A DNA stretch of 44,101 bases from an uncultured Rhodospirillaceae bacterium. GTDB taxonomy: Bacteria > Pseudomonadota > Alphaproteobacteria > Rhodospirillales > Casp-alpha2. The stretch's first letter is position 1. Each line of letters opens with the position of its first letter. Positions 17,194 through 26,306 of this stretch are shown here, one piece after another. The notes beneath the pieces are model-generated. The model ran no database searches, was not told the DNA's origin, and worked only from the letters and a program-made list of their open reading frames with translations. The position numbers and the translations under genes were made by a program. Location: NCBI GenBank assembly GCA_913048145.1, contig CAJWVP010000001.1, positions 1 through 44,101 on the forward strand. Reading direction: 5' to 3'.

Positions 17194-17850
17194 TTAAACA
17201 GGCTCCAAATGAGGTTCCCAGAGGTCCACATAGACCGGGCCACCGGCAGCCTCCTCGCCCCAAAGCTCATCAGCCTCAAACCGAACGGCGTAGAGGTGAA
17301 CGCCTTCGTGGCGCCCCTGCGCGTTGGCATCAGCAAAGACGTGGACGCCGTGACCGAATTCGATGGTGCCCGTATGATTGCGGGTGTAGCGCGGCGCGCG
17401 CGTGTGGGTGAGGGGATTTTGATTGATGACACGAACCTTGTCACCGGCTGAAAAGCTGGGCTTGAGGTCGGATTGAATGCGGGTCGGGCCGCCGCTGGCG
17501 AGGATTTTACGGGTCGCATCCACGTCCGGGACACGGTAGCCCTCGGCCTTACCTTCGGCAACTCCAGTAAGCAATTCCTCCGCCGTGACCAGACCTTTCT
17601 CCACCAACAGTGTTTCCAACCCAGCGAGCCAGTTCTCATAGTAGGTGTTGGAGAGATAATCCACCGGGTGTTGGCGTTCTCGGGCATAACGACCCTCGTC
17701 GATATTCCACTGGCCAAGCATGCCACAGGTCAAGGTCAGCGCGAAGGTGCGGCGTTCCCAGTCCCCGTGGAACACGGGCTCTTCCGCTTCCGATTCGGGA
17801 TTGATTGGGCCAAGTCCATGCTGGCCGCCCAGGTCATGGGGCCCGTTCAC
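17194..17850 (-). CDS. nthB: Nitrile hydratase subunit beta
   Basis: Non-catalytic partner of the alpha subunit in the heterodimer that hydrates nitriles to amides. The protein is 218 aa. The N-terminal start MNGPHDLGGQHGLGPI is diagnostic of the family, followed by the helical region (WERRTFALTL, YYENWLAGLETLLVEKGL) and a C-terminal SH3-like barrel (about 120-218) with FSAGDKVRVIN, TRAPRYTRNHTGTIE and VYVDLWEPHLE. The start overlaps the nthA stop by four bases (ATGA), so the two subunits should be made in equal amounts. No truncation is seen. Confidence 0.93.
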   Translation of the reverse strand: MNGPHDLGGQHGLGPINPESEAEEPVFHGDWERRTFALTLTCGMLGQWNIDEGRYARERQHPVDYLSNTYYENWLAGLETLLVEKGLVTAEELLTGVAEGKAEGYRVPDVDATRKILASGGPTRIQSDLKPSFSAGDKVRVINQNPLTHTRAPRYTRNHTGTIEFGHGVHVFADANAQGRHEGVHLYAVRFEADELWGEEAAGGPVYVDLWEPHLEPV

Positions 17851-18467
17851 AAGACAGTCTCCGGCGATTTAGCTTCCTCAACCCCGATCATGGAATTGCG
17901 GGTGACCAGGGCTCGGAGTTGGTCCTCACTCCACCCTTCGGTCCCGGCCGGCCGTTCGGGAATTACCAAGTAACGCATTTCGGACGTTGAATCCCAAACC
18001 CGGATCTCCTTGTCGTCGGCGACGGTGGTGCCAAACTCGGCCAGCGCGCCGCGGGGATCCTGGACGACCTTCGATCGGTAGGGGGCCGATTTGTACCAAA
18101 CCGGCGGCAGGCCCAGCACGGTCCACGGATAACACGAACACAGCGTGCAGACGACCACGTTGTGGACGTCGGGCGTGTTCTCGACGGCCATGATGTGCTC
18201 ACCCTGTCGGCCCTTGTAGCCGAATTCCTGGTCAATAACGGCAGAGCAATCTTCCTTGATGAGGGCCATGAATTCCGGATTGACCCAGGCACGGGCCACC
18301 ACCTTGGCACCGTTCTGGGGGCCGACCTTGTGCTCGTAGGTTTCAATCACCACGTCGAGGGCAGCAGTATCCACCAGTCCTTTCTCCACCAACAGGCTTT
18401 CAAGGGCCTTCACTCGGAGCGTCAAGTCATCAGGAGGGTCGGTGTGATCATGGCCGTCGTGGGGCAT
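17847..18467 (-). CDS. nthA: Nitrile hydratase subunit alpha, cobalt type
   Basis: Catalytic metal-binding subunit, 206 aa. The metal site VCTLCSCYPW has cysteines at 107, 110 and 112. Threonine after the first cysteine and tyrosine after the last are the cobalt-type pattern, whereas iron enzymes have serine and threonine. In the family the second and third cysteines are oxidised after translation and, with backbone amides, bind non-corrin Co(III). The GLPPVWYKS segment follows. An in-frame ATG 14 codons upstream (18509) exists, but 18467 is preferred: it has GGAG six bases before it, and the protein then starts with a His/Asp-rich MPHDGHDH as in related subunits. Transcribed divergently from dnaE. 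Confidence 0.93.
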   Translation of the reverse strand: MPHDGHDHTDPPDDLTLRVKALESLLVEKGLVDTAALDVVIETYEHKVGPQNGAKVVARAWVNPEFMALIKEDCSAVIDQEFGYKGRQGEHIMAVENTPDVHNVVVCTLCSCYPWTVLGLPPVWYKSAPYRSKVVQDPRGALAEFGTTVADDKEIRVWDSTSEMRYLVIPERPAGTEGWSEDQLRALVTRNSMIGVEEAKSPETVL

Positions 18468-18566
18468 GGCGGTCTCCGATTCGGAAGTATTTTTGTACGA
18501 TGAAAGCATGACACAAGGGTCGGGCGGGCGGCAACAGCCAAGGCGCTGCCATCCGGTAAAACAGTT

Positions 18567-18596
18567 TTTACAAGCTTTATCACAGAGTTATCCACG
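18567..18596 (+). promoter_or_regulatory. Weak dnaE promoter candidate overlapping a DnaA-box-like site
   Basis: In the 204-base gap between the divergent nthA and dnaE genes, TTTACA (18567-18572) is followed 16 bases later by TATCCA (18589-18594). TTATCCACG (18588-18596) differs from the strong DnaA box TTATCCACA only at the last base. Both calls rest on short matches, and the overlap could be chance. Confidence 0.3.
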
Positions 18597-18671
18597 CCCA
18601 TTGCCGCAATTGTGGAAAGCGCTGCCAATCAAGCGTTTCAACGACGTCGAGGGTATGGAATTCTTCTCTCC

Positions 18672-21600
18672 ATGACACATGCAGATTTCATCCACCTCAG
18701 GGTCCATTCCGCCTATTCTCTGTCCGAAGGCGCGATCCATGTCAAAGATCTCGCCACATTGTGTCGCGAAATGTCTATGCCGGCGGTCGCAGTCACAGAC
18801 ACTAACAATTTGTTCGGCGCGTTGGAGTTCTCCGAGGCTGCTGCGAAGTCCGGTATACAGCCCATCATCGGTTGCCAGTTGCGAGTCCAATCAACCGCGA
18901 ATGGGGCGCCGACCAGCCAACCCGGCGATGGGCCCAAGATCTCTGGTGACATGGTGTTCCTGGCGAAAGACGACGCCGGTTACCGTAATCTTCTCAAGCT
19001 CCTGGCATACGCCTATTTGGAAACCGATGACGCCGACGAGCCGCACATTACCCTCGACGTCATGGCGACCTACGCCGACGGTTTGATCTCTCTAACGGGT
19101 GGGGCCCTTGGGCCGCTGGGCAAGATCCTGGCCGCGGGTCAGATGCCCTTGGCGGAGAGCTTTCTGGATTCCCTGCAAGCGGCCTTTGGCGACCGGCTCT
19201 ATATCGAGGTTCAGCGCCACGGTACGCTTGAGGAACGGGCCACGGAAGAGATGTTTTTAGAGCTGGCCTACGCCCGCGACATTCCGCTGGTCGCCACCAA
19301 TGAGGCCTATTTCTCCGAGCGGGATATGTACGAGGCCCATGATGCTCTCTTGTGTATAGCAGACGGTGCTTATGTTTCTCAACGGGACCGGCTCAACAAG
19401 ACGCCGGAGCACTACCTAAAGACTGCGCAGGAAATGCGCGCTCTGTTTGCCGACTTGCCGGAAGCCGTGGATAACACGCTTGTCATTGCGCAACGTTGCG
19501 CCTTCATGGTCGAACACATCGATCCGATCCTGCCGCCCTACAATTGTGGCGAAGGGCGGACCGAAGAGGATGAACTGCGGGCGCAATCTGTTGAAGGCCT
19601 GAACGAACGCCTGGAACAACACGTCTATCAGGAAGGCATGGATGAGGCCGCGCGAACGAAAGCAGCAGTTCCCTACCGTGAGCGGCTGAATTACGAACTC
19701 GGTGTCATCAACCAGATGGGATTTCCAGGATACTTTCTGATCGTCGCGGATTTCATCCAGTGGGCAAAGGATCGCAACATCCCTGTAGGACCAGGCCGCG
19801 GGTCGGGCGCCGGGTCGGTGGTGGCTTGGGGATTGAAAATCACCGATCTAGACCCCTTGCGGTTCGGGCTTCTGTTTGAGCGCTTCTTGAACCCGGAACG
19901 TGTGTCCATGCCGGACTTCGACGTGGACTTCTGCCAGGACCGCCGCGATGAGGTGATCCGCTATGTACAAGAGAAATACGGTCGTGATCACGTCGCCCAG
20001 ATCATCACCTTTGGTAAGCTGCAGGCCCGCGCGGTGCTGCGAGATGTCGGGCGGGTCCTTGAAATGCCTTACGGGTATATCGACAAGATCTGCAAAATGG
20101 TGCCGAACAATCCGGCCAATCCGGTCAGCCTGCCGGAAGCCATCGCGAGTGAACCGCAACTTCGCGAACTAATCAATGAAGACCCGGACGTGCGCCGCCT
20201 CACGGACATGGCGAAGAAACTGGAAGGTCTGTACCGGCATGCGTCCACCCACGCCGCTGGCGTTGTCATCGGCGACCGGCCGCTGGATAAGTTGATCCCG
20301 CTCTATCGGGATCCACGCTCCGACATGCCGGTCACTGGGTTTAACATGAAGTCCGTGGAATCCGCCGGCTTGGTGAAATTTGACTTCCTGGGCTTGAAAA
20401 CGCTTACCGTCCTTGTGACAGCGGAGAAGCTGGTGCGCGAGAAGGGGGGCAACATTGACCTCGCCATGCTGCCCTTGGACAACCAGGCGACCTTCGACAT
20501 GATCAGCCGCGGCGAAACGGCCGGCGTGTTCCAGTTGGAAAGCTCTGGCATGGTCGATGTCCTTAAGGGTATGCAGCCCGACACCTTTGAGGACATCATC
20601 GCTGTCGTGGCGCTTTATCGTCCCGGTCCCATGGACAACATCCCAAGCTACATCCGCCGCAAGCACGGTAAGGAGAAGATCGACTACCTCTATCCGAACC
20701 TGGAGCCGATCCTGAAGGAGACCTTTGGGATCATGATCTATCAGGAACAGGTGATGCAGATCGCCCAGGAACTGTCGGGTTATACGCTGGGCGGCGCAGA
20801 CCTCTTACGCCGCGCCATGGGTAAAAAAATCCAGGCAGAGATGGACCAGCAGCGCCAGATCTTCATCAAAGGCGCGGTGGAGAAGGGGGTGCCAGAGAAA
20901 AAGGCCTCCGACATTTTCGACCAGGTTAACAAATTCGCCGGCTATGGCTTCAACAAGTCCCACGCCGCCGCCTACGCCCTGGTGGCCTATCAGACTGCCT
21001 ATATGAAGGCCAACCACCCGGTGGAGTTCATGGCCGCGTCCATGACCTTGGACATCAACAACACGGAGAAGCTCAATTTCTTCCGCCAGGAACTACAACG
21101 ATTGAAAATCCCGGTATTACCGCCGGACGTCAATGCCTCTGACGCGGTGTTCACCTTGGAAAGCAAAGGAGAGGAGCCGGCCATCCGGTACGCCCTGGCA
21201 GCCGTCAAAAACGTGGGCGGCGTAGCCATGGCGACCATGGTTGCAGAGCGTGAAGCGAACGGGCCATATGCCGATCTTTCCGATTTTTTTAGCCGCCTTG
21301 ATACCCATAGTGTCAACAGGCGTCAGCTTGAGAACCTAACCCGCGCCGGTGGCTTGGATTGCCTGGACCGAAACCGCCAAAAGGTGTTTAAGGGCATCGA
21401 AACACTCATGCGCCATGCCGTGGCCGCCCAGAACGATCGTGACAGCAATCAAATTGGGTTGTTTGCCGATGGCCCGGAAACCACTATGGCCGTCAACATC
21501 CCCGATATGCCCGATTGGCCGATCATGGAGCGCCTCAATGAAGAATTTGAGGCGCTCGGATGCTATCTGTCTGGGCATCCGCTCGACACCTACAGCAGCC

Positions 21601-22151
21601 ACCTCAAGCAGTTGGGTGTGGAAACGATTGTGCAGGCCATGACGCGCAAGGAAGCCGCTCCGGTCAACCTCGCCGGCACGGTGGTCGCCAAGAAGGAGCG
21701 CACTTCGGCCAAGGGCAACCGGTACGCCTTTGTCGGCCTGTCGGATTCCTCGGGCGCCTTTGAGGTAACCGTCTTCTCCGAGGCTTTGGCGGCAGCGCGG
21801 GAGTTTTTGGAAGTCGGCCGATCCGTGTTCATTAAAGCCACCGTGCAACCAGACGACGGAGGTGTCCGTTTCCTGGCCAATGAGTTCCTGCCGTTGGAGG
21901 CTGCGGCGGCTCGCGCGGTGGAACATCTAAGGATTTGCATTGCCTCTGACGACGCCGTCCCCGCCATTCGGGATATTCTGGCTGCGGAAAAGATCGGTCA
22001 TGGTCGGGTCAGGATCCACGCGCAGCCCACAGATTGCCATTGGGAAGCAGATCTGGAGTTGGATCAGGGCTTCAATCTATCGCCCGATGCGCACCTGGCT
22101 TTGCGCAACCTGCCAGACGTTATCCGTGTCGAGACCTTCGACATGCGATAA
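18672..22151 (+). CDS. dnaE: DNA polymerase III subunit alpha
   Basis: Replicative DNA polymerase catalytic subunit, 1159 aa, the usual DnaE1 length. An N-terminal PHP domain starts at FIHLRVHSAYSLSEGAI. The polymerase active site PDFDVDF has aspartates at 415, 417 and 419, and a third candidate aspartate is at 571 in KFDFLGLKTL. Tandem HhH, OB-fold and C-terminal domains follow (SGHPLDTYSSHLKQLG about 970). The frame is open 20 codons further upstream (ATG 18612), but ATG 18672 (MTHADFIHLRVHS) matches the family N terminus. No intein or frameshift is seen. Confidence 0.96.
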   Translation: MTHADFIHLRVHSAYSLSEGAIHVKDLATLCREMSMPAVAVTDTNNLFGALEFSEAAAKSGIQPIIGCQLRVQSTANGAPTSQPGDGPKISGDMVFLAKDDAGYRNLLKLLAYAYLETDDADEPHITLDVMATYADGLISLTGGALGPLGKILAAGQMPLAESFLDSLQAAFGDRLYIEVQRHGTLEERATEEMFLELAYARDIPLVATNEAYFSERDMYEAHDALLCIADGAYVSQRDRLNKTPEHYLKTAQEMRALFADLPEAVDNTLVIAQRCAFMVEHIDPILPPYNCGEGRTEEDELRAQSVEGLNERLEQHVYQEGMDEAARTKAAVPYRERLNYELGVINQMGFPGYFLIVADFIQWAKDRNIPVGPGRGSGAGSVVAWGLKITDLDPLRFGLLFERFLNPERVSMPDFDVDFCQDRRDEVIRYVQEKYGRDHVAQIITFGKLQARAVLRDVGRVLEMPYGYIDKICKMVPNNPANPVSLPEAIASEPQLRELINEDPDVRRLTDMAKKLEGLYRHASTHAAGVVIGDRPLDKLIPLYRDPRSDMPVTGFNMKSVESAGLVKFDFLGLKTLTVLVTAEKLVREKGGNIDLAMLPLDNQATFDMISRGETAGVFQLESSGMVDVLKGMQPDTFEDIIAVVALYRPGPMDNIPSYIRRKHGKEKIDYLYPNLEPILKETFGIMIYQEQVMQIAQELSGYTLGGADLLRRAMGKKIQAEMDQQRQIFIKGAVEKGVPEKKASDIFDQVNKFAGYGFNKSHAAAYALVAYQTAYMKANHPVEFMAASMTLDINNTEKLNFFRQELQRLKIPVLPPDVNASDAVFTLESKGEEPAIRYALAAVKNVGGVAMATMVAEREANGPYADLSDFFSRLDTHSVNRRQLENLTRAGGLDCLDRNRQKVFKGIETLMRHAVAAQNDRDSNQIGLFADGPETTMAVNIPDMPDWPIMERLNEEFEALGCYLSGHPLDTYSSHLKQLGVETIVQAMTRKEAAPVNLAGTVVAKKERTSAKGNRYAFVGLSDSSGAFEVTVFSEALAAAREFLEVGRSVFIKATVQPDDGGVRFLANEFLPLEAAAARAVEHLRICIASDDAVPAIRDILAAEKIGHGRVRIHAQPTDCHWEADLELDQGFNLSPDAHLALRNLPDVIRVETFDMR

Positions 22152-22181
22152 CTGTCGAAAATCGGTTCTGTTCTCCTTGCA

Positions 22182-22209
22182 TTGACGGCAGCAAACGCGT
22201 ACTTAACGC
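22182..22209 (+). promoter_or_regulatory. Candidate promoter for rpsB-tsf
   Basis: In the 170-base gap between dnaE and rpsB, TTGACG (22182-22187) matches the -35 consensus at five of six positions. TAACGC (22204-22209) is 16 bases downstream but is a poor -10. A leader of about 110 bases would follow. The gap is the longest between genes from dnaE to lpxIB, which makes a promoter here likely even if the exact boxes are uncertain. Confidence 0.35.
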
Positions 22210-22321
22210 TAGATTTCACACGTGGGCTTGCGGCCCCGGCGCAAATTCGCCGAAGGTCGCTCCGGTGTTCGGACTATACGGACAATGCCTGCGGAGGTTT
22301 AACCGGAAAAGGACCAGGACC

Positions 22322-23170
22322 ATGGCACTTCCCGAATTCTCCATGCGCCAGCTGCTAGAAGCCGGCGTTCACTTTGGCCATAACACTCGTCGCTGGAACC
22401 CGAAGATGGAACAGTACATCTTTGGGGTCCGTAACGGCATTCACATAATCGACCTGCAGCAAACCGCGCCTATGTTGCACCGAGCCATGACGGCCATTCG
22501 CGACACTGTCAAGGGCGGCGGCCGAGTACTGTTCGTCGGCACCAAGCGCCAAGCGGCGACGCAGATCTCTGAAGCGGCGTCTCGATGCGGCCAGTACTAC
22601 GTCAATCACCGCTGGCTGGGCGGCATGATGACTAACTGGAAAACTATCTCTAATTCGATCAAACGCCTGCGCACCCTGGACGATCAACTCGCCGGCGAGA
22701 CGGAAGGCCTTACGAAGAAGGAGACCCTTGGCCTGACCCGCGAGCGCGATAAATTAGACCGCGCGCTGGGTGGCATCAAGGAAATGGGGGGCCTACCAGA
22801 TATCTTGTTCGTCATTGATACCAATAAAGAATCTATCGCCATCGCGGAAGCCAACAAACTGGGCATTCCGGTCATTGGCGTGATTGACTCCAACTCTAGT
22901 CCCGAGGGCATTGATTTTCCGATCCCTGGGAACGACGACGCCATTCGCGCCATCAGCCTCTATTGCGACCTGATTGTCGGATGCGTGTTCGACGGCCTGC
23001 AGGCGGAGATCACAACGACCGGTGGCGATATCGGCGAGGCAGAGGAAGTGCCGCAGGAGGACCTACCCGAGGCGAGCACTGAAACGGAAACGCCGGCGAC
23101 CGAAGAAACGCCAGCGGCGGCCAAATCGGCAACTTCGACTGAGGACGCCGAGAAGGCGCCGGCCGAATAA
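22322..23170 (+). CDS. rpsB: 30S ribosomal protein S2
   Basis: Small-subunit ribosomal protein bridging the head and body of the 30S particle, 282 aa. Family blocks are LEAGVHFGHNTRRWNPKM at the N terminus, VLFVGTKRQA, VNHRWLGGMMTNW and GIPVIGVIDSNSSPEGIDFP IPGNDDA. About 45 C-terminal residues are an acidic Glu/Thr/Ala-rich tail beyond the usual S2 core; such tails occur in alphaproteobacteria. The long upstream open stretch has other starts, but ATG 22322 (MALPEFSMRQLLEAG) with AAAGGA upstream fits S2. tsf follows, as almost everywhere in bacteria. Confidence 0.97.
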   Translation: MALPEFSMRQLLEAGVHFGHNTRRWNPKMEQYIFGVRNGIHIIDLQQTAPMLHRAMTAIRDTVKGGGRVLFVGTKRQAATQISEAASRCGQYYVNHRWLGGMMTNWKTISNSIKRLRTLDDQLAGETEGLTKKETLGLTRERDKLDRALGGIKEMGGLPDILFVIDTNKESIAIAEANKLGIPVIGVIDSNSSPEGIDFPIPGNDDAIRAISLYCDLIVGCVFDGLQAEITTTGGDIGEAEEVPQEDLPEASTETETPATEETPAAAKSATSTEDAEKAPAE

Positions 23171-23218
23171 TTTCGTCGAACAGACACGAACAATCATTTG
23201 AATGATCGAGGATTAGGA

Positions 23219-24145
23219 ATGGCACAAATTACAGCCGCTCTCGTCAAGGAACTGCGTGAGAAAACCGGTGCTGGAATGATGGATTGCAAGAAAGCACTGA
23301 CAGAGACGGATGCCAATCTCGAGGCCGCAGTCGACTGGCTAAGGACCAAAGGACTTGCCGCCGCTGCAAAGAAGGCTGGCCGGGCCGCCTCCGAGGGCTT
23401 GGTCGGCGTTGCCATCGACGGCAATAATGGCGCCCTGGTGGAAATCAATGCGGAAACAGACTTTGTCGCGCGCAATGAAACTTTCCAGGAATTTGTCGGA
23501 AAGGTCGCCCAAGTGGCCCTTGGCTCCGGCGGCGACTTGGATGCCCTCAATGCCGCGGATATTCCCGGCTGTGAGCGCAATGTTGGCGATGAATTAAACC
23601 ACCTGATTGCCACCATCGGCGAAAACATGACCTTGCGCCGCGCCGCCAACGTGTTCGTGTCAAACGGCGCCCTGGCCAGCTATGTTCACAGCGCTATCGC
23701 GCCGGGCATGGGTAAAATTGGCGTCCTGGTCGGTCTGGAGTCCGATTCGGATGCTGATAAGCTTGCCGAATTAGGCAAACAGATAGCCATGCACATCGCC
23801 GCCGCCAAGCCACTGTCTGTGTCCCAGGACGACCTGGATCAGGCCGAAGTGGAACGGGAGAGGGCAGTGTTATCCGAGCAGGCCCGAGAATCTGGAAAGC
23901 CAGAAGAGATTATTGAAAAGATGGTTATCGGTCGGTTGCGCAAATTCTATGAGGAAGTCTGTTTGTTGGACCAGACGTTTGTGATCGACGGGGAAACCAA
24001 GATCTCCGATGTCCTCGCCAATGCCACAAAAGAGCTCGGCGCGCCCGTGTCCGTGGCTGGCTTTGCCCTGATGGTGCTGGGTGAAGGCATAGAGAAGAGG
24101 GAAGAAGACTTCGCTGCCGAGGTTGCGGCTGCCGCCGGGGGCTGA
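23219..24145 (+). CDS. tsf: Translation elongation factor Ts
   Basis: Nucleotide exchange factor that frees EF-Tu from GDP, 308 aa. The N-terminal UBA-like domain has LVKELREKTGAGMMDCKKAL (residues about 7-26), and the core has the TDFVARN motif that contacts EF-Tu near residue 80. An in-frame ATG at 23198 is rejected because ATG 23219 (MAQITAALVKEL) has the family N terminus and TTAGGA upstream. The 48-base gap after rpsB contains ATCATTTGAATGAT, a near palindrome of unknown meaning. Confidence 0.97.
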   Translation: MAQITAALVKELREKTGAGMMDCKKALTETDANLEAAVDWLRTKGLAAAAKKAGRAASEGLVGVAIDGNNGALVEINAETDFVARNETFQEFVGKVAQVALGSGGDLDALNAADIPGCERNVGDELNHLIATIGENMTLRRAANVFVSNGALASYVHSAIAPGMGKIGVLVGLESDSDADKLAELGKQIAMHIAAAKPLSVSQDDLDQAEVERERAVLSEQARESGKPEEIIEKMVIGRLRKFYEEVCLLDQTFVIDGETKISDVLANATKELGAPVSVAGFALMVLGEGIEKREEDFAAEVAAAAGG

Positions 24146-24246
24146 TCTTCAAGAACATGCCGACATCAGTTGGTTGGTTGGTCGCCACACGTAATGTGCT
24201 ATGCGGCTGCCGGGGTCCGGCATGTATAGGAGATGAAAGAACCGAT

Positions 24247-24966
24247 ATGGCAGTGAATTTAAAATACCGGCGCATCCTTTTGAAGCTCTCTGGTGAAGGG
24301 CTGATGGGGCCCAAAGAATCCGGCCTCGACCCGAACACCGTGGATCGTATCTGCACGGAAATTGCGGACGTCCACGCCCTTGGCGCCCAGGTATGCCTGG
24401 TCATCGGAGCGGGAAACATATTCCGCGGTATGGCCGGTACGGCGATCGGCATCGAGCGGACCAGCGCCGACTACATGGGCATGTTGGCAACCGTCATGAA
24501 CGCTCTTGCCGTACAAAGCGTGCTAGAGGGCAAAGCGGTTCCCTCGCGCGTACAATCCGCCATTCCCATGGCGACCGTCTGCGAACCCTATATTCGCCGA
24601 CGCGCCATGCGCCACATGGAGAAAGGGCGAGTTGTGATCTTTGCCGCCGGGACCGGCAATCCATTTTTCACTACCGACACGGCCGCAGCGCTTCGCGCCG
24701 TGGAAATGGATTGCGACGCGCTCTTGAAGGGAACACAAGTCGACGGCGTTTACGACGTGGACCCTAAGATCACAGAAAGTGCCCATCGCTTTGACCGGTT
24801 GAGTTATAATGACGTGATTACAAGAGACCTCCGCGTCATGGATACGTCGGCGATTGCCCTGGCTCGCGAGAACAGAGTTCCAATTCTCGTCTTTTCAATC
24901 CACAATCCGGGCGTTCTGAGCGAGGTTGTACATGGCCAGGGCACGTATACACTAATCGAGGATTGA
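24247..24966 (+). CDS. pyrH: Uridylate kinase
   Basis: Makes UDP from UMP in pyrimidine nucleotide synthesis and belongs to the amino-acid-kinase fold family. The protein is 239 aa. RILLKLSGEGLMG at the N terminus is the phosphate-binding lysine/glycine stretch, VIGAGNIFRG and ERTSADYMGMLATVMNAL follow, and FAAGTGNPFFTTDTAAALRA is diagnostic. The frame is open upstream from 24157, but ATG 24247 (MAVNLKYRRILLKLSGE) fits the family; AGGAG lies about 14 bases before it. Its place between tsf and frr is canonical. Confidence 0.96.
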   Translation: MAVNLKYRRILLKLSGEGLMGPKESGLDPNTVDRICTEIADVHALGAQVCLVIGAGNIFRGMAGTAIGIERTSADYMGMLATVMNALAVQSVLEGKAVPSRVQSAIPMATVCEPYIRRRAMRHMEKGRVVIFAAGTGNPFFTTDTAAALRAVEMDCDALLKGTQVDGVYDVDPKITESAHRFDRLSYNDVITRDLRVMDTSAIALARENRVPILVFSIHNPGVLSEVVHGQGTYTLIED

Positions 24967-24993
24967 ACGTAGGTACGCGCATAGGAGGCCAAA

Positions 24994-25563
24994 GTGACTT
25001 TCGAAGACATCAATGCCGCGAAAAAAGACATCCGCCGCCGCATGGAGGGTGCCACCGAGGTCCTGCATCAAGAATTCGGCGGACTTCGAACGGGACGCGC
25101 CGCAACAAGCTTACTGGAGCCCATCGTCGTCCAAGCGTATGGCTCTGAAATGCCCATTAACCAGGTGGGCACGGTCAGCGCGCCGGAACCGCGGTTGTTA
25201 ACCGTCCAAGTTTGGGACAAATCCCTGGTTCAGTTCGTTGAGAAGGCCATTTTGGAATCTGGCTTAGGCCTGAATCCGGCCACCGAAGGACAGGTTGTCC
25301 GGGTTCCCATTCCCATACTCACCGAGGAACGTCGCACGGAGTTTGCGAAAGTGGCAGGAAAGTACGCTGAAGAAGCGCGAATTGCGATCCGTAATGTACG
25401 TCGTCACGCCATGGACGACCTGAAGAAGGCCGAGAAGGATGGCGACATTTCGCAGGACGCGCTTCACGAATACAATAAGGAAGTTCAAGATCTCACTGAT
25501 GAATTCATCGGAAAGATCGACGAATCCTTAGCCAAAAAAGAAGAAGAAATCATGCAGGTTTGA
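24994..25563 (+). CDS. frr: Ribosome recycling factor
   Basis: Splits post-termination ribosomes together with EF-G. The protein is 189 aa, a three-helix bundle with a small beta domain. Family blocks are FGGLRTGRAATSLLEPI (about 29-45), GSEMPINQVGTVSAPEPRLL, and IPILTEERRTEFAKVAGKY, followed by NVRRHAMDDLKK. The start is GTG at 24994 with a perfect AGGAGG (24983-24988) five bases upstream. The stop shares one base with the uppS start. Confidence 0.97.
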   Translation: MTFEDINAAKKDIRRRMEGATEVLHQEFGGLRTGRAATSLLEPIVVQAYGSEMPINQVGTVSAPEPRLLTVQVWDKSLVQFVEKAILESGLGLNPATEGQVVRVPIPILTEERRTEFAKVAGKYAEEARIAIRNVRRHAMDDLKKAEKDGDISQDALHEYNKEVQDLTDEFIGKIDESLAKKEEEIMQV

Positions 25564-26306
25564 TGTCGATGACAGCGGCACCACTCACCGGCGATAGCGG
25601 CGCGGTACCGCCGCAGCACATCGCTATCATCATGGACGGCAATGGCCGATGGGCGCAGGCCAAAGGCCTGACCCGGACCGCTGGCCACAAGCGTGGCGCG
25701 GAAGCCGTTCACCGCGCCGTCGAAGGTGCTGTGGAAGAGGGCATTCGTTACCTCACACTTTTTGGATTTTCCTCGGAGAACTGGAAGCGTCCAGCGCAAG
25801 AAGTCCGCGATCTGATGGGGTTATTGCGGTTCTATCTCAAGAGCGAAATCAAAAAACTGAACAATGAGGGCATCCGTCTTCGCATTATTGGTGATCGTCA
25901 CCGCCTGGAACCCGATATCGTTACGTTGATCACCGAAGCGGAGGAAAGAACGGCCGACAATCTACGCCTCGATCTCACCATCGCGTTGAGCTATGGAAGC
26001 CGCGCCGAAATCGTTTTGGCCTCCCAGAAGATCGCAGAACAAGTTGCTGCCGGCAACATCACTCCCGGTGATGTATCGGAAGAGTTAATCAGTTCCCATC
26101 TTTACACGCGCGACATTCCGGATCCCGACTTGCTTATTCGCACGAGCGGTGAACACCGCATCAGCAACTTCCTCCTTTGGCAGTTGGCGTATACGGAGCT
26201 CGTGTTTATTGACAAGCGCTGGCCCGACTTCAACAAGGAGGATTTTCGGATCGCCATCTCCGAGTTCCAATCTCGGGAGCGCCGCTTTGGCACTTCAGGA
26301 GTCTAA
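25563..26306 (+). CDS. uppS: Undecaprenyl diphosphate synthase (isoprenyl transferase)
   Basis: Adds cis-isoprene units to make the C55 carrier lipid for peptidoglycan and O-antigen. The protein is 247 aa. IIMDGNGRWA holds the catalytic aspartate (residue 25), followed by GHKRGAEAVHRAV, LTLFGFSSENWKRP and the C-terminal RTSGEHRISNFLLWQLAYTE. The ATG shares its first base with the frr stop (TGATG); the preceding in-phase TTG would add one residue. The end overlaps cdsA by 20 bases. Confidence 0.96.
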   Translation: MSMTAAPLTGDSGAVPPQHIAIIMDGNGRWAQAKGLTRTAGHKRGAEAVHRAVEGAVEEGIRYLTLFGFSSENWKRPAQEVRDLMGLLRFYLKSEIKKLNNEGIRLRIIGDRHRLEPDIVTLITEAEERTADNLRLDLTIALSYGSRAEIVLASQKIAEQVAAGNITPGDVSEELISSHLYTRDIPDPDLLIRTSGEHRISNFLLWQLAYTELVFIDKRWPDFNKEDFRIAISEFQSRERRFGTSGV

